Shown: piece after piece, positions 10,107 through 20,680 of the stretch
Layout of the letters: each line of letters begins with the position of its first letter
How positions within the stretch are numbered: position 1 is the stretch's first letter
Source of the DNA: Ixodes scapularis
Taxonomy: Eukaryota; Arthropoda; Arachnida; Ixodida; Ixodidae
DNA length: 64,000 nucleotides
Assembly: GCF_016920785.2 (NCBI RefSeq)
Contig: NW_024609846.1
Location: 112,520,831-112,584,830 of the forward strand
Reading direction: 5' to 3'
Notes under the pieces: model-generated
Told to the model about the DNA's origin: nothing
Seen by the model: only the letters and a program-made list of their open reading frames with translations
Databases searched by the model: none
Made by a program: the position numbers and the translations under genes

Positions 10107-12723
10107 TCTGCTTCTCGTCAAGGTGTAATTACCACAGTACCTTTCTTTTTTGGGGTGTACACAGTGGCCCGGGTCCCAATAATATGACTGAACAAATAAA
10201 TTACACTAACGGGTCGCCGAAACACCACGTTGCTTCTTGGCGAGTGTCGAGGCAATTTCGGCCGAAAATCGGCTTCAATATTGGCCGGATGTGCGGTTTT
10301 GCGCCTTGTCCCGACATCCGGCAGGTATGGGCGTACCGATGCAAATAAACGATTTTTGTCTAATAGCACTGGCACCACTGATTTCTTAGGAGGCTAGATC
10401 GCGGATAGAGGCCTGTATTGCTGGGGTCGAGCGGCACCACCGGCAGTCATCGCTTGACACGACCTTATGCATGCTATAGGAGAAACGAGAAAACTCAATT
10501 TTATTACGTTAGGCTATAGGTTGTTCTCTACCATGAAACTTCTATCGTGTTTCCGCAAATAACAGTTAATATTGTGGGCAAGAATATTAAACGCGTTAGA
10601 ATACCAATCTTGTTTAACTAAATGTTGTGTGGTTGAGGGTCGAGGGCGACTTTGTTGGGCGTTAACTGTGATGTGTTTAATGAGACAAGGGCTATCGAGA
10701 GTTATTGTGGAGTCATCCGTGATTCCGTAGTCATCAAAGCTCAGCAAACGATAAGTTAGAAGGCTTTTACTGGGGACATTCGCATCGTTTTAACCTCTTG
10801 TACATTCATGGTGAAAGCTTTTTCTTTGAACTGCTGTGAGGGCTTCCGTGACAAACCAAACTGAAACTCGGAGCGTGCCATTCAGTCGCTGTACGTGCCA
10901 TTTATTTTGCAACCGAAGCAAGCGACGTCGGTAAAGTCGGTGGTCCTCTGTCCCATTTTGTTTTTAATCGATTTTCGAATGTTTGACGAATGTCTATTTG
11001 ATCTCCAAGCTCTAGATATAATCATCGCCGCACGTCATAAAATACTCGCCCTCGAGCACCACATACAAGCTTCCTATTTTTGCGTGTTTATCCCTTAGAC
11101 TTGCGTGTATTGCCTCATAGTGTAATACGCCAAAACAACAAGGACGAAAACGAAGTGAGATCTAGACAGGACGCGGCGTATTGCCTGTTGTCAAACAATG
11201 GCCGTTGGTGAGGCCAGTGGAGGGCTCCCGATCCGCGATCAAGACTTGCACTGTGATAGTTCTAATGCACCGCACCCGCGGAATGCTGCACGGAGAACAG
11301 GCCCCGAACGAACTTGCCAAATGCACCGAGTGCAGACTGATGCTGTCGCCATAGATGTTGTAGAAAAGTACCGACCTCAAACCGAAACTAGCGCCTTTTT
11401 GTTCGACGTGATGAATGGGAATGCGAGAGCGCCAGTCGCAGCCATCGTTTATCTATAAACGTTTGTTGCTACAACGTGTAACTTATATTTGCGATAACTT
11501 CCAATTAAGGAACTCGGCTGTCAGAGATATCTACAGACGGAGTAGGTTTCCGGAACCAGCTGACTACAAAACAGCATACACTTGAGGAAATTGATGGCGC
11601 TGTACGCGCAAAAGCTTGCTTCGTTTTAAGCTTAGTAATATCAGTGAACCACTGAAAGGATACGGCTTAAATCTAGTTCTTTGAAACATCTAGGAATACG
11701 TTTCGTAAGACTTTTTATTTCCCTGGTGAGGGCATTAAGAACGAGAGCTTTCTCAAACAAAATACGACGGGGGAAGATAGCTGCCGTTCAAATATGACTT
11801 TGCTTGAGTCTCGGGCAACGTCTCCATGTTTAGCCTTCCCGGACGCTGAGTGAATGCGTCACAGGTTTCTGCTGTGAGAGCTTTGTCGAAAAATGTTCCA
11901 CTTTTCACACGCACACAGATGATGCGAGATCTCGCGGCCTCTGTGTTGGTCCTGAGCCTTTATTACACACCGGTAGGTTTCAGCGTCTGTACGGCAACAA
12001 AGCGACTCAAATTTTGCAAATAAAACACGGGTCGTCGATTCCTCCCTTCGTGAAATACCAGACGCTTACAATTCAAGCTCGCGTTTGAGTTTGCGGCCCG
12101 CGGGTCGCGATTTTGAGCAGAAAACCAACTTTTTCTTTCAGTTCCGCTGTGCGAATGCCGCATCGTAGCAGAAAAACTCTCGTCGTCTGCTCTCGCTCCT
12201 CGCCCGGGCGAGGCATGACGGGATTGTCGGCGCTAGAGAGCTCGAAGACAACGTACAGCGAGCGGCGTGAACACTCGCCTCCCCGCGCTGTCTCGTGCTC
12301 TCGTGCACTGCACCGCCTAGGGATCGCGGGGGATTTTTCGTCAAAAGTTGCGAAGTTGAGCGCGCGCAGGGAGGAGGAAACTTTGCGGAGTTCTTTTGGT
12401 CACTCCCCCCGCTACGTCAGAAAGCGAAGAATGTTTTGCTCCACGAGTTTAGCTACCCAGGTCGCGTCGGCTGCCAAAGACGGCAAAAAATAAGAAGACC
12501 AGTACCTGGTACTCAATATACATTTTACACAAACGCTTTTAATTATTGCACTTTCGTTAGTTTACTGGTTTTCGTCAATAAACCTAATATAACTGAGAAG
12601 TTTATGAGTCTACAAATATGCACCGAAATACACCGAAAACATTTGTTTGAAATAAAAACCGAAAAAAAAAAGTGCGCGGAATTTCAAATAATACGAACTT
12701 AAAACGCTGAATATTGTCAATGT
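10107..12723. other. No gene recognised
   Basis: No domain, terminal repeat or splice-consistent exon was found in this 2.6 kb. The part at 12060-12500 is GC-rich and carries overlapping open frames on both strands with no recognisable motif. Confidence 0.35.
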
Positions 12724-12955
12724 CATGCTTTTGACGCTGTGCTGTTTTGTTGCTGGGCTGTTCTGACGCTGTGCTGTTTTGACGCCGTGCTGTTTTGGCA
12801 CGTGCTCTTCTGTCGCTGTGCCGTTTTGACGCTGTGCTGTTTTGTCGCGTGCTATTTTGACGCGTGCTGTTTTGTCGCCGTGCTGTTTTGACGCTGTGCT
12901 GTTTTGACGCGTGCTGTTTTGACCGTGTTGTTATGTCGTGTGCTGTTCTGTCATG
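12724..12955. repeat. Minisatellite, about 16-bp unit
   Basis: Roughly 14 imperfect copies of TTTTGACGCTGTGCTG are seen, with variants such as GTCGC and GCGTGCTG. No unique spacers lie between units, so it is not a CRISPR array. Confidence 0.9.
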
Positions 12956-12956
12956 G

Positions 12957-13262
12957 TGCCACCTTATGAACGTGAGCTAATCGAGATGAAACGTATTGGG
13001 GAGGTAATATAAGTTCGGCGCGGAGATGGGGGTGATAAAACAACTTGTGAAAGAGGCAAAGACGAAAGTTTTTACGACGAGATGACAAAGCCGGTAAGTC
13101 TAGGCTGAATTTCATTGTGGTTATGCTCGCAGTTCTGTTATAGTTGGACAAGATAAAGCGAACAGAGTTATTCTGGACCGTTTCGAGTGAGTGAATTAGA
13201 TTATTGTTAGTGTGATGCTGTCGGCAGCAGAAAGGACAGTACAGTACACGATGATAGAACAA
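12957..13262 (-). pseudogene. LINE reverse transcriptase C-terminal fragment
   Basis: The minus-strand frame contains SLETVQNNSVRFILSNYNR followed by SLDLPALSSRRKNFRLCLFHK and ends near LPPQYVSSR. This is the region after the RT thumb seen in many arthropod LINEs, and it resembles the corresponding part (KIQRRAVRFIYNSY) of the element at 1-759. Only about 100 residues remain. Confidence 0.75.
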
Positions 13263-13265
13263 ACA

Positions 13266-13680
13266 AAGCAGTTGTAGTATAAAACGTTTATTTGAACCGC
13301 TTTAAGGGGGAGGGGAAGAGGAATGAGTCAATGGCATCGCGGCCTGGACTCGCGGTATGGGGGAAGGGAATTAGATATGTAATTCTATGCCAGCTTCGTG
13401 GATATAATCCAGAAGCGTGCGTAGAGTTTGATATTCTTACCTGGAGGGCCTGGGGGAAAGACCGCAGTGCTCCATGGATGTCACCCCGTCCTATAAGTGC
13501 TTCTTCCTTGTTGCCTCAAGGCCTTTGCAGCCCCATAACAGGTGAACTAGGTCGACCGCATGTTGGGGGTCCTTGCAGTAGCAGCATGTCGGTGGTGTGC
13601 GCGCCTTTCCCCACGCTGCTCTTCTGTTCGGCGTGCAGGCGGTATTGGTTCTAATGCGCCTTAAGGTGCAATCCCAGCGT
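13266..13680 (-). pseudogene. LINE 3' end with CCHC-like motif
   Basis: The minus strand gives CCYCKDPQHAVDLVHLLWGC, a zinc-knuckle-like C-x2-C...H...C block. It resembles the C-terminal CPFCGEPWVGVYHVVWAC block of the LINE at 62436-64000. It then degenerates towards an AATAAA-containing 3' end at about 13285. It lies immediately next to the RT fragment but belongs to the RNase H-bearing type of LINE. Confidence 0.55.
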
Positions 13681-13899
13681 GCATGCCGTTTTGGTGCTCT
13701 TCCGACGGTTTATAACTTTCTTTCTATGTATCTTACAATTATAAAGTTAGTGTCAAATTAAAGAGCAATTTCTCAACAATGCTTTAATGTCTTGATATTA
13801 CGATTATTTTTAGTAGTTAGTTAATTATTTGGCTTTTAACAGACCACACTCTCTAATATTGAAAAAAAAATATATTTCTCGAGTTATAACGTCCCATCG

Positions 13900-14063
13900 T
13901 CCACGATATTTTACGTGAGCGTTCGGTTAGATGCAATAAAATAAAAAAAGTAAGCAACGAACGGCGCAACCATGCGAGGACACGGCTGTATGTCGCTGAC
14001 CACATGTATTGCCTCTAACCCGCAATAAACCGTTCTTGTTATACCCGAACAACGGCTACGACA
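13900..14063 (+). mobile_element. 5' LTR (3' part) of a gypsy-like retrotransposon
   Basis: The segment holds an AATAAA signal (about 14023) and ends in ACA at 14061-14063, directly followed by a primer-binding site. The LTR start was not located and no downstream LTR copy is recognised, so the left boundary is approximate. Confidence 0.5.
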
Positions 14064-14083
14064 TGGTAGCAGCGGTGGGATCC
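14064..14083 (+). other. Primer-binding site resembling the 3' end of tRNA-Leu
   Basis: TGGTAGCAGCGGTGGGATCC follows the LTR terminus. Its reverse complement resembles ...ATCCCACCGCTGCNACCA, the 3' end of metazoan tRNA-Leu, with a few mismatches. A tRNA match right after an LTR end is the expected primer site. Confidence 0.55.
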
Positions 14084-14228
14084 GTCCACAACACGAAGCC
14101 AGCGAGCAACCGCTCCAGGTAGGCCGTACGAGCCGCACGAAGCGTCCAAGCAGTTCTGCGGGAAAAAACGTTAGGCCTCGTTGCCAAAGCACGTCCTCGA
14201 ACAAAGGACCACGCCAACCGGCACGAAG

Positions 14229-14870
14229 ATGACAACCTCCCAGCAAACAACGCCTCTCAACCCGTTCGTGGTTGAGTTACCGGAAAAACTTGACTTCCGA
14301 CGACCGGAAGATTGGAAACGATGGTTGACAAGGTGGGAACGATATCGAGTGATCTCGGGCTTGAAAAAACAAGACAACGAGACACAAGTGAACACACTGG
14401 TGTACGCCATGGGCTGGGAGGCCGAGGACATCTTGGACTCGCTGAAGCTAACAGACGCCGTGAAGCAGGACTACGGAGCGGTGACAAATGCGTTTGGAAA
14501 GCACTTCGTGCCAAGGACGAACGTGATATACGAGCGGGCGAAATTCAACAGCCGTAAGCAAGAGCCACACGAAACTGTTGACGCCTTCGTTACGGATCTT
14601 TACAAGGCGGCCGAAATCTGCGAATACGGGAACCTGAAAGAAGAATGGATCAGAGATCGTCTCGTCGTTGGACTGATCGACGTTAAGCTGAGTGAAAGAC
14701 TTCAGCTGGACCCTGAACTGACATTGGAGACCGCCATCACGAAGGCGCGCAATTCCGAGGTGGTCAAGCAGCAACAGAGAGAGATTCGTGGAGGTGAACA
14801 AGCGACCCCGGCGAGAGAGATTTTGGGGGTTGATGGCGCAAAAGCTACGAGGCCATCTGCGCCAAACTAA
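14229..14870 (+). CDS. Gag protein of a gypsy-like LTR retrotransposon
   Basis: This is a retrotransposon Gag/capsid-like protein of about 213 residues from the ATG at 14229; an in-frame ATG at 14181 is also possible. The block with FRRPEDWKRWLTRWERYR near the start and the later EPHETVDAFVTDLYKAAE and RDRLVVGL phrases are characteristic of the retrotransposon gag family. No CCHC zinc knuckle and no protease, RT or integrase follows before the stop at 14870. The next recognisable sequence (15089) is a LINE on the other strand, so the element is truncated after gag. It probably packaged element RNA when intact. The frame itself is intact. Confidence 0.85.
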   Translation: MTTSQQTTPLNPFVVELPEKLDFRRPEDWKRWLTRWERYRVISGLKKQDNETQVNTLVYAMGWEAEDILDSLKLTDAVKQDYGAVTNAFGKHFVPRTNVIYERAKFNSRKQEPHETVDAFVTDLYKAAEICEYGNLKEEWIRDRLVVGLIDVKLSERLQLDPELTLETAITKARNSEVVKQQQREIRGGEQATPAREILGVDGAKATRPSAPN

Positions 14871-15088
14871 TTGTAAGGATCATTGTACTAAAGGAAAGGT
14901 TTTACCAAAGGATGACCAAAAGGCTAGAGTCGGTGTAAAAGGCCAATACTACTAAGAAATTCTATTACTCGTTCAAAAGAGACTAGAGGATTCTGCCCCA
15001 CAAGGAGAGCAGGATGAAATGGTATATGATATTGGAAAAATTCAGGGAAATGAATGCGGCGCTTGGGCTGAAGGCCGGGACACAGCTA

Positions 15089-16140
15089 CAAGATATGCAA
15101 AACAGTGAGCCTGTCACCACACTGAGCATACACAGGTGGATCTTCTCCCGAAGGCAGATACCTATGAGTTATAAATGAGTGTCCAATTCTCAGGCGGCAC
15201 AACAACGTTTCATGAAGTCGGCTCTTGCATGAAGAGCTTTCCCAAGCTCCCAATGCAGGTTTGGTAACATGGAGCTTGTTATTGCACCCCATGTCCCATT
15301 CTAATTGCCAAGAATGAAGAATTGAGGACTTCACCAAGGGCTTAAAGGGAAGCTACGGAGCTTCTTGGAAAAAATGAGTTAGAAGTGAATTCTAGTGTAT
15401 TTTTACCCCGTGAACCCGAATACCCAAACCATTTGCTGCGTAAGTATTGTTAAACGCGAGAAAAACGCTAAAGACAGTCGCTGTCCGTGACGTCATCGAC
15501 GGCTCTTTTGGCTGCCCAAGGCTAGGGGGGCGGGGCTTCAGCCCTATTTTGAAATTGCTCTCGTGGCTCTCCGGCGCGTCGCATTGAAATATAATTTTGA
15601 TATCTGTTATTCTAAAGGCCAAATGAACGCAATTCAAGCGTTTTTTCTCAAATGTAGAAGTGCCCCATCTTCCCTTTAATATCTTGATAGGGTAAACAGG
15701 CGAGCGATTGTGGAAGGTTCCCGGCAGACCCTGCAAGTTTGTCGGCTTCTTCATTGCCTTGAATGCCAATGTGACTGGGCACCCAACAAAATTTTATATT
15801 TTGACCCCCATGCAAAGCAGAGTTAAGTTTATATCGAATTTGTTGTACAAGCATATTTTTAGTATCTTTAAGAGAGCAAACTGCAAGTATCACACTTTGA
15901 GAGTCAACAAACAGAACTGCCCTCAGTATTTTCCTATTGATAATATATTCCATTGCCATTGATACCGCATAGAGCTCCGCAGTAAAAATGCTGGCGATAC
16001 AATCAAGTCGTTGAACCTTGGAGAAGCTTTGAGAGTATACAGCGCAACCGACGAAAGATGAAGTCTTGGCGCCATCTGTATAAACATGAAGATAGCCATC
16101 ATACTTATTTTGCAGTTCAGCAAACTCTTGCTTAATTACA
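15089..16140 (-). pseudogene. LINE RNase H and C-terminal domain, split by a MITE
   Basis: The minus strand from 16140 down reads YLHVYTDGAK, then FTAELYAVSMAMEY, LFVDSQSVI and FCWVPSHIGIQGNEEADKLAG. These carry the acidic and His residues of an RNase H domain in the order expected for I-clade LINEs. The frame changes once between the first two blocks (about 15950). Past a 330-bp insertion (15346-15675) the protein resumes as PLVKSSILHSWQLEWDMGCN ... ETLLCRLRIGHSFITHRYL, the usual post-RNase H region, ending near 15089. The reverse transcriptase itself is not present upstream. Confidence 0.8.
15346..15675. mobile_element. TTAA-flanked MITE (330 bp) inside the LINE RNase H gene
   Basis: The ends are AGGGAAG and CTTCCCT, with TTAA on both sides (15342-15345 and 15676-15679). 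Removing the element and one TTAA restores the LINE frame across the junction (QDIKPLVKSS on the minus strand). Duplication of TTAA is the hallmark of piggyBac-type transposition. It includes a TGACGTCA octamer at 15488. Confidence 0.88.
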
Positions 16141-16164
16141 GCATGGAAAATGCCGTGCTTGTTA

Positions 16165-16310
16165 TATAGCGCGCGATTAGCGCTTTTGATAGCGCTTTGT
16201 TAGCGCTTCTGTAGCGCCTTGTTAGCGCTTCAGTAGCGCCTTGTTAGCGCTCCTTGTACCGTGGTGCTGCGGATTAGCGCGTGCACTGCGGATTAGCGCG
16301 TGCACTGCGG
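16165..16310. repeat. TAGCGC-rich short tandem repeat
   Basis: At least seven copies of an 11-12 bp unit (TTAGCGCTTTTG / TAGCGCCTTGT) are followed by two copies of the 19-bp phrase ATTAGCGCGTGCACTGCGG. It lies immediately upstream of the Harbinger transposase start at 16348 and may be the element's subterminal repeat. Confidence 0.8.
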
Positions 16311-17415
16311 TTCCGGTTCCCGTGGTTGGGTGTGCATCAGCAGCACCATGGCGGTCATGTGGGATGCTGAGATAGAAATGCGACAAATGCTGTTGCATAC
16401 ACAATTAGTGCATATGTGTGTGGACGGCTCAACGCCAAGAAGAGCCTTCTGGGTTCGTGAAATCTTTCGGCACCGAGATACCGACGGGTACCCGGCGAAC
16501 CTTGTTCCTAGGATGAGGGACCGAGACACGGAGCTCTTTCGAAGGTGGGTATTAGTTCTTGCATAACTAGAGCAATCATGAATGTCCTTCTCATTGACAG
16601 CCGGAAACCCAAATTAATAGACGTGCAATTACATTTCCAGCTTTCTACATATATGACGCCCGCTAGCTTCACCAGTCTACTCGAGATGGTCCGCCCCCTG
16701 ATAACTCGACAAGACACACGATGGCGGCAGAGCATTCCGGCTGACCAACGGCTCATGCTGACACTGAGGTATGTGAGCTTCATTTCTAAAAGCACTACTC
16801 GCTCACAAATACTTGGAACATTTCTACCGTGGCAACAGAGCAAACACCGTGAAACATATAACTTTCTAAATTCGAAAACAATTTCAATATGTAGTATTTC
16901 ACTGAAGGTGCTTCGATAATAAGAATCATAATATTTGAAGGCACGAGTATTTAGGTCATGCATCTTTTCATGGAGGTGCTATACAAAATGCGCTGGGTGT
17001 TTACAAATAGTATTCAATGGCGGAATCGCGTTCGTTGTAGGGCGCCTCGACGTCTGTCTGACAGGGTGAAGACATCCTTTGTCGTACCGAATGCCGCCTG
17101 CACGTGCCAAGAAAAGATATATACAAACATTGGCCAAAGAAATGAGGAGGCATACTATGCTTCAAAGCACTGACTTTAAAGCTCAGCGCTCGAGCCGGGT
17201 GACACCGGAGCGCGTACACTTTACAAAAGCATAGAAAGCGATGGGGAAGGAAGTTTTCCATGTCCTCGGTCGTTGTAAAATCCCTCAATTTTATTTTTTT
17301 TTCTTTTATCGAGGGAGGTTACGTTGTCGTTGCTGAGCGCGCGCTAACGGGGACCTCAGTTTTTATTCGGGAACGTACACCCACACTATCGATACCACTG
17401 ATCTCTATGACAATA

Positions 17416-17915
17416 GACCCTTTCCGAAATTCAGTCTGGCCACTTTGATCACTATCATCATCAGTGGAACGGCATCTGTGCCATACCAATGGCGGCCTCC
17501 TAGTGGCTGGTAAAAGAAGACGTTGAAAATGCTCCTAAGCGGATCTTGTGAGGCCTGTACATTCGGGGAGTAAGTACGACGCGACGTAGAAATGGAACGC
17601 AAGAGCTACGTAAACGTCTATTTCTAGTAACTCAGATTCAGTCAATCTGTGTGCGGCACACAATCTGCTTTAAAGCACTTTGGTGTATAGAATTTTCTCG
17701 AGGTATCTGAGTGGGTTGGAGCTTTGTTCTGAATGCAGGTTCTTGGTCACCGTCAAACTCAAAGTGATTAAGAAAGAACTCGCACTGAACAATTCCTCGC
17801 GTGCCGTAGACTTGCGAAAGTGACGGTGCCGATACAAGTTCATTTCCGCCATTGATATGGCAAAACCTAAACTGCTTTACAAACCACCAGATGGCACTGA
17901 ATTTCGGAAAGGGTC
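17416..17915. mobile_element. TA-flanked MITE (500 bp) with 20-bp-class terminal inverted repeats
   Basis: The ends are GACCCTTTCCGAAATTCAG and its perfect reverse complement CTGAATTTCGGAAAGGGTC. TA lies on each side (17414-17415, 17916-17917), and identity extends to the flanking AA/TT. No protein is encoded. It lies in intron 2 of the Harbinger transposase. Confidence 0.8.
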
Positions 17916-17943
17916 TATTTGCTGGAGCGCGCTTGCACGCGAT

Positions 17944-18125
17944 TGTGGCCACCGGGTCGGCTATATTCTGGCCATACCAACATGGGCATAGCAGACGCTG
18001 TGGAGGCTGCTTGTGCTGCCCTCCTCCAGTGCTGCCCTTCACCGATTCTAACCTTTATAGCAGTCGCCGCAATGTCTCGTCGGCCGTGTTGGTATGCCCA
18101 TGCATAACCGACCGGTGGTCGCATT
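17944..18125. repeat. Imperfect inverted repeat
   Basis: The left arm CCACCGGGTCGGCTAT...CCATACCAACATGGGCAT (17949-17990) pairs with the reverse complement of 18085-18120 (TTGGTATGCCCATGCATAACC...). This is probably another foldback MITE in the Harbinger intron. Boundaries are approximate. Confidence 0.5.
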
Positions 18126-19696
18126 TGCGGGGCAGTAAGCTCGATCCAGCAAGTGATTATAGAGATCAGTGATCAAGACTGCCATTCTTGGCAGACGATA
18201 AAATATTATTCTTTCTGAGCCTGTGCTGTAAGCGGAGGGCGCAAGTACGGCTATCAGTGACGTCATTTAAATGCCATATATTAACCTAAGCAATGCACAT
18301 GCTTTTCTTTGAAATGCATTATCTTTATTTGGCTGATATTTAGTTTTCAAAGTAATGATAATTATGTAATGTGTGCTCATAGGTTCCTTGGAAGTGGAGA
18401 CACCCAAAAGAGTATATCATTTGGATTTCTCACCGGGCACTCAACAACGAGCGTGATAATTTCAAGCACGTGCCAGGCTCTATGGCACTGTCTCGTTCCG
18501 AACTACGTGCAGAAACCGGGCTCGCCATCAGAGTGGGCGTCTGTTGCTGACGACTTTCACAGGTTGTGGAATTTTCCAAACTGGTGTTGGCGCCATGGAC
18601 GGGAGGCACATCACCATCGAGTGCCCGCTGCTGAGTGGATCAACACATTTCAACTACAAGCACACATTCAGCAAAGTAAATTGGGCCATGTCATTTTCAC
18701 GTGATAAGATGGATTTTTTTTCTTCTAAATATTGCATCCAGAAAAGTGATGAAATTTTAAGACATACATCGCAAAATAAGAATACAGACAGGAAAGGCAC
18801 GCAACAGCCTCTTCGTAGTTATGTTGCACGTTTTTTTTATAAGTAAATAACGAACTCGCTCGCGCTTCTGTGTTTATAACTTTTGAAGTATATTTAACGG
18901 TTTACTCGCTACATTATAAAACTCTGTTCTGAATTACTTGGTTGACCAGCACACTTTCTAATATACAATTGTATTATATTTTTCATGTCCTAATGGCTGT
19001 CGTTGACGCCCGGTACCGCTTTTTGCTGGTGGACATTGGCCGACCCTGCAGTGAAAGCGATGGCGGCATTTTATCAAGGAGTGAGATCGGACTGAGCCTG
19101 GAAAAGGGCACTTTGGGCTTTCCTCCATCGAAGTCGCTGCCCGGGACAAGCAAAGAAATGCCATTCGTCATAGTCGGAGATGAGGCATTTCCTCTGAAAA
19201 CATATTTAATGAAACCATACCCCAAAGTGGATATCAACAAAGACCAGAACGACGAATGCAAGGAAGAAGCGCTCAAGAAGCGTTTATTTAACTACAGACT
19301 TTCCCGAGCACGGAGGGTCTCAGAAAATGCTTTTGGAATCCTCTCAAACCGGTGGAGAATTTTTAGAAGAACTTTTAAAGCGTCTGAAAAGAACACTGTT
19401 GCCTACATAGGCGCCTGCGTTGCCCTTTACAATTTTCTGCTTTCTGAGGTCTACAGCCGAAGCATGTACTGCCTTCCAGCTCTTCTTGAGAGGGAAAATG
19501 ACAAGCATTTGGCTGAAGGGCCAAGCGGAGCAGAAAACACTGAAGGGCGCACAGTGCTTAAACACCTCCCTCGCTTGCCCAGCTCAGCCAAACATGACCA
19601 GCCAGCGGCTCAAGTTCGGAATGATTTTGCAGACTATTTCTCTGGTCAAGGTTCTGTCAAGTGGCAAAACAAGATTGTCACAAGAGCGAGTTAGAT

Positions 19697-19905
19697 TTAT
19701 TGGTGCATGAGGTGTTCCTCTTCGTAGTCCAACAACTGTTGTTGCACAACGGACATTGCCTAGGCATCTTTCTCAGGCGCTCGGCCACCATCATTCCGAA
19801 GTGATGAAAGTCGTCATTTTGGCGAGTCATCTGCTGCGCCAGCCTTGCTTCGTTCAATCCTCGGAGATTTTCTTTGATACAGTATACGATGTCTTGGCTT
19901 CGTCT
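19697..19905 (-). pseudogene. Harbinger second ORF, C-terminal exon (MADF/Myb-like accessory protein)
   Basis: The minus strand gives EARLAQQMTRQNDDFHHFGMMVAERLRKMP. After a frameshift it gives QQLLDYEEEHLMHQ and a stop (19697-19699). An acceptor-like TTACAG precedes it at about 19908. Harbinger elements normally encode such a DNA-binding/accessory protein alongside the nuclease. It converges on the transposase gene, with only two bases between the two stop codons. Confidence 0.6.
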
Positions 19906-20680
19906 TTGTCTGTAATATATATTTTGAACAATAGGAAAAAGTTTATTTTCTTGACATATGTTGCATGGTTTTCATACGTTTTATATTTTCACATAATTAT
20001 CTTTTTACGCGTTATTATAAAAGGATGTTATTATAAAGTGCGACACTGTAAAATGGAAAACCAAACAACGCTTTTTATTTTACCTCACCCTACACTTTAT
20101 AAATTTCAATAATGGCGTCAAGAAAAAGGCACGAAGGTTCGGCGCACTCCTCTCATACTCCATTTCTTGTTTTTTTTTCATAGCATAAAACGTTTTCTGA
20201 CTCAGTAATATACATAAATCAGCAAAGCTTCCTAGCCTTGCGGTTTTCATCCCGGATGCGAAACGATTTGATTTGTTGAGCAGCAGTATAACTATGAGTT
20301 TTGAAAGGGAAAGCTGTGGACGCACGTAGATCATTAGTCCTACCGATATATACCGCAGAACCTTCGGACTCGTATCTTTTGGTCGCAGCCACGCAGGAAT
20401 ACATTTCAAAAAGGAAAAGTATACGATTGTACAACCATAAAAATCTGCAAGCATACACCTCGTTGTTCCTCTGCCCGTTGTTTGTGGAGCTCTGTAAAAG
20501 AACATGCCAGCTCGGAACGAAAGTGTTTAGTACAGATACTACTTCTTTAATAAAAGCGTAGATAATGAAGCGAAAACGTCAAATTCAGTTTAAAAAATCT
20601 TGGCTTTTAAAACCAATTTGGTTGTTCGTACGATAGAAAGAAACACTTCGTGGTATTAGCAATTTTGTTTTGTCTCTATA
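19906..20680. other. No gene recognised
   Basis: AT-rich sequence. A 141-codon minus-strand frame at 20080-20505 has no recognisable motif. It may be the intron or upstream part of the Harbinger second ORF. Confidence 0.35.

Larger units (their letters stand above)
16348..19694 (+). pseudogene. PIF/Harbinger (HARBI1-like) transposase, multi-exon and frameshifted
   Basis: Exon 1 runs from ATG 16348 to about 16544 (MAVMWDAEIEM...). Exon 2 (16641-16768) reads YMTPASFTSLLEMVRPLITR and ends in a good donor. Exon 3 (18383 to about 18675) reads RFLGSGDTQKSISFGFLTGH and then GAMDGRHITIECP. Exon 4 (about 18990-19694) reads VVDARYRFLLVDIGRP, VGDEAFPLKTYLMKPYP and ARRVSENAFGILSNRWRIF. The D of GAMDGRH, the D of VVDARYRF and the E of SENAFG match the conserved acidic blocks of the HARBI1 DDE nuclease. 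A one-base indel at 18581-18590 shifts the frame before GAMDG, and the exon 4 acceptor is not canonical, so the gene is probably dead. Two MITE-like inserts sit in intron 2. Confidence 0.8.

Noticed and set aside
12724..12955. Possible CRISPR-like array
   Set aside because: Units are contiguous and imperfect with no unique spacers, and the genome is eukaryotic. It is a minisatellite.
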